Part shown: positions 60,038-61,875 of the stretch, piece after piece | How the letters are laid out: every line of letters starts with the position of its first letter | Numbering within the stretch: the first letter of the stretch is position 1 | Assembly: GCA_036881805.1 (NCBI GenBank) | Contig: JBAJNK010000009.1 | Location: forward strand, 1 to 61,875 | From: JANQLC01 sp036881805 | GTDB taxonomy: Bacteria; Bacteroidota; Bacteroidia; Flavobacteriales; JANQLC01 | Reading direction: 5' to 3' | DNA length: 61,875 bases | The notes under the pieces: generated by a model | Told to the model about the DNA's origin: nothing | Seen by the model: only the letters and a program-made list of their open reading frames with translations | The model's database searches: none | Made by a program: the position numbers and the translations under genes

Positions 60038-61444
60038 CTAAGCGAGTCCCACTGCGCTACCGATGAGCGTGGCAGGGGTGCAATCGCTTATCTCCACGCC
60101 GACCAAGTCACCGGGCTTATAGCCTGCCTTGGGAAAAACCACAACGGCATTTTGGGTATTCCTGCCATACCATTCGCCTTCACTTTTCTTGGAGGTGCCC
60201 TCGACCAAAACCGCTTGAACCCGCCCCAATTGTTCTTTCATACGCACTGATGAATGCAGTTGTTGCCTGGCGATAATCGCCCGCAGGCGTCTTTTTTTGA
60301 TGCTTTCGGGTATGTCATCAGCCAACTTTTTAGACGCAGCTGTGCCCGGGCGGTTTGAGTAGGCAAACATATGGCCGAAATGGTATTTCACATAGTCCAT
60401 CAGGCGGAGCGTATCGCGGTGGTCCGATTCCGTTTCAGAGCAGAAGCCGGCGATCATGTCGTGCGAGATACCACAGCCGGGTAAAATATCTCGGATTTTA
60501 TCGATGAGCCGCCTGTAGGACTGATGCGTGTATTGGCGGTTCATGAGTTTGAGAATGCGATTGCTACCGCTTTGCACAGGCAGATGGATGGACTTGCAAA
60601 TATTGTCGTGCGCAGCCATCACATGCAACACATCTTCGGTCATGTCTTGGGGGTTTGAGGTAGAAAAGCGAATGCGCATAGCGGGAACCGCTTGGGCGAC
60701 CAGCTCCAAAAGCTGGGCAAAACCCATGGCTGTGGCCTTTGCAAATTCCGAAGCGTATTTAAAATCCTTTTTTGGGCCGCCCCCGTACCACAGGTAGCTA
60801 TCTACATTTTGTCCCAGCAGGGTGACCTCCCTGTAGCCGCGCTGCCAAAGGTTTTTGCACTCGGCGACGATGCGCTGCGGGTCGCGACTTCGCTCGCGCC
60901 CCCGGGTGAAGGGCACCACGCAAAACGTGCACATATTGTCGCAACCGCGGGTGATGGAAACAAAGGCGCTTACGCCATTTGATCCCAGGCGAACCGGACT
61001 GACTTCAGCATAGGTCTCCGTTTTGGAGTGACCGACATTTACCGCACGGCTACCCGATTCTACCCCCTCCAAGAGATCGGGTAAGTCGCGATACGCATCG
61101 GGGCCGACGACCAAGTCCACCATTTTTTCCTGCAAAAATTCGGACTTTAACCGCGCTGCCATGCAGCCCAACACACCGACCTTCATTCGGGGATTTTTTC
61201 GCTTGGCTGCGCTGTAGTATTCCAGTCGCTTGCGAACGGTTTGTTCTGCTCTTTCTCGGATGGAACAAGTATTGAGCAATACCAAGTCGGCCTGATCCGA
61301 CTGCGAAGTAGTGCGGTAGCCATTTTCGCCGAGTATGGCCGCTGCGACTTCACTATCGGAAAAATTCATCTGGCAACCGTAGCTCTCGATAAAGAGTTTT
61401 TTATGGGCCTTTTGGCCTTCCACCATCTCTCGGGTTTCTCGCAT
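60038..61444 (-). CDS. miaB: tRNA-2-methylthio-N6-dimethylallyladenosine synthase MiaB
   Basis: A 468-residue radical-SAM methylthiotransferase acting on A37 of tRNAs that read UNN codons. The N-terminal MTTase domain has three Fe-S cysteines (SYGCQMNFSDSEV, NTCSIRERA, VLGCMAARL). The radical SAM motif is TRGCDNMCTFCVVPFTRGRE. The C-terminal TRAM domain contains AVLVEGTSKKSEGEW. It is the first gene of the cluster, with a TACCTTTG box 21 nt upstream (61466-61473). Confidence 0.95.
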   Translation of the reverse strand: MRETREMVEGQKAHKKLFIESYGCQMNFSDSEVAAAILGENGYRTTSQSDQADLVLLNTCSIRERAEQTVRKRLEYYSAAKRKNPRMKVGVLGCMAARLKSEFLQEKMVDLVVGPDAYRDLPDLLEGVESGSRAVNVGHSKTETYAEVSPVRLGSNGVSAFVSITRGCDNMCTFCVVPFTRGRERSRDPQRIVAECKNLWQRGYREVTLLGQNVDSYLWYGGGPKKDFKYASEFAKATAMGFAQLLELVAQAVPAMRIRFSTSNPQDMTEDVLHVMAAHDNICKSIHLPVQSGSNRILKLMNRQYTHQSYRRLIDKIRDILPGCGISHDMIAGFCSETESDHRDTLRLMDYVKYHFGHMFAYSNRPGTAASKKLADDIPESIKKRRLRAIIARQQLHSSVRMKEQLGRVQAVLVEGTSKKSEGEWYGRNTQNAVVVFPKAGYKPGDLVGVEISDCTPATLIGSAVGLA

Positions 61445-61465
61445 CTACTTGTGACTTTGGAAATG

Positions 61466-61473
61466 CAAAGGTA
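61466..61473 (-). promoter_or_regulatory. -7 box (TACCTTTG) of miaB
   Basis: A consensus TAnnTTTG box on the minus strand, 21 nt before the miaB ATG. No TTTG partner stands at the expected distance. Confidence 0.5.
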
Positions 61474-61540
61474 GAAAATAGTGCCAATTTGACAGTGATT
61501 TATATATAAAATATGCGTGAGAAGTCGAAAAAAGCCGGTT

Positions 61541-61875
61541 TTGTTTCTCGTTCGCCTCTTTGGGGTTTAGTTTAAAGAGCGGAGTGATTTTTTGTATTCG
61601 TCCGGGCGCGGCAGTTTGAAAGGTGGGTCTTATTTCTTCGTCTTTGTTCCGCGCGAGTCAGTTTGAAAATGGAGGTACTTTTTTGCTTCTTATCTGAGGC
61701 TACGGCAGCTTTGTCGCACATTTATTTCGGGGGTGAGTCATGTTATTGGGGTTTAAAAGGAAGGGGCTTATTTTTTGTTTTTGCCTTCTTTGGGCTGGTT
61801 TAAAAAGGGATTTATTTCCATTTCCGATTGGCGGTTAAAAAGACGTATTGTTTTTCTGGTATTTGTCCTGTATGG
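61541..61875 (+). repeat. Intergenic mosaic repeat block R7 (about 7 units, runs off the window)
   Basis: T-rich units on the plus strand upstream of miaB, for example AGTTTGAAAGGTGGGTCTTA, GGTTTAAAAGGAAGGGGCTT and GCGGTTAAAAAGACGTATTG, with CAGTTTGAAAATGGAGGTAC between. A diverged piece of the 69-bp module (GGCAGC..TTTGTCGCACATTT) lies near 61706-61728. The TTTCCGATTG joint at 61821 also occurs in R2 near 21424. Confidence 0.85.

Overview
The window is a chromosomal segment of a member of the Bacteroidota, with a mixed gene set closest to flavobacterial/cytophagal lineages. The pointers are a fused lpxC-fabZ gene, the gliding lipoprotein GldJ next to murF, the miaB / sigma-54 activator / lptE / secG / groES-groEL cluster, a carboxypeptidase-regulatory-domain TonB receptor, and many promoter boxes of the Bacteroidota type (TAnnTTTG, sometimes with TTTG about 19-21 nt upstream). 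Shine-Dalgarno sequences are scarce. Most genes are core housekeeping genes; there is no prophage, CRISPR array or recognisable insertion sequence.

Layout. 1-10 kb: the end of a small protein, an acyltransferase, oxyR, cca, tsaC, two family-2 glycosyltransferases, ruvX-def, a decayed HAD hydrolase, a membrane glycosyltransferase and a decayed FkbM methyltransferase. 10-24 kb: an Nramp transporter fused to a UspA domain with a MntR-like operator, lnt facing pssA, gldJ-murF, cdd, pdhA-pdhC, a cold shock gene with terminator, then tsaE-ald-DUF4258. 24-31 kb: an HD phosphohydrolase, the lipid A run lpxD-lpxC/fabZ-lpxA, efp, sucD and an AI-2E family permease. 31-37 kb: a three-gene beta-oxidation operon. 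37-51 kb: a ZnuD-like TonB receptor with a small upstream ORF, gyrA, a TPR protein, a second thiolase, a PgpH-like HD protein, tRNA-Ser(GCU) and an SDR/DUF2867 protein. 51-61.9 kb: rimM, a decayed DUF423 gene, pckA broken by one base at an A AAA AAG run, groEL-groES, a truncated NYN gene preceded by a structured small RNA, then secG, a TPR-like gene, lptE, the sigma-54 activator and miaB.

Two features stand out. First, seven long intergenic stretches (about 3.4 kb in total) consist almost entirely of diverged, roughly 45-bp units of one family, interspersed with three other recurring modules, in both orientations. No standard feature type explains them. Second, several genes are decaying by internal deletion or frameshift (HAD, FkbM, DUF423, NYN, perhaps pckA), so the genome seems to be shedding accessory genes. 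A rod-shaped RNA of about 95 nt with its own promoter and U-tract lies upstream of the NYN gene and is a candidate 6S-type RNA.
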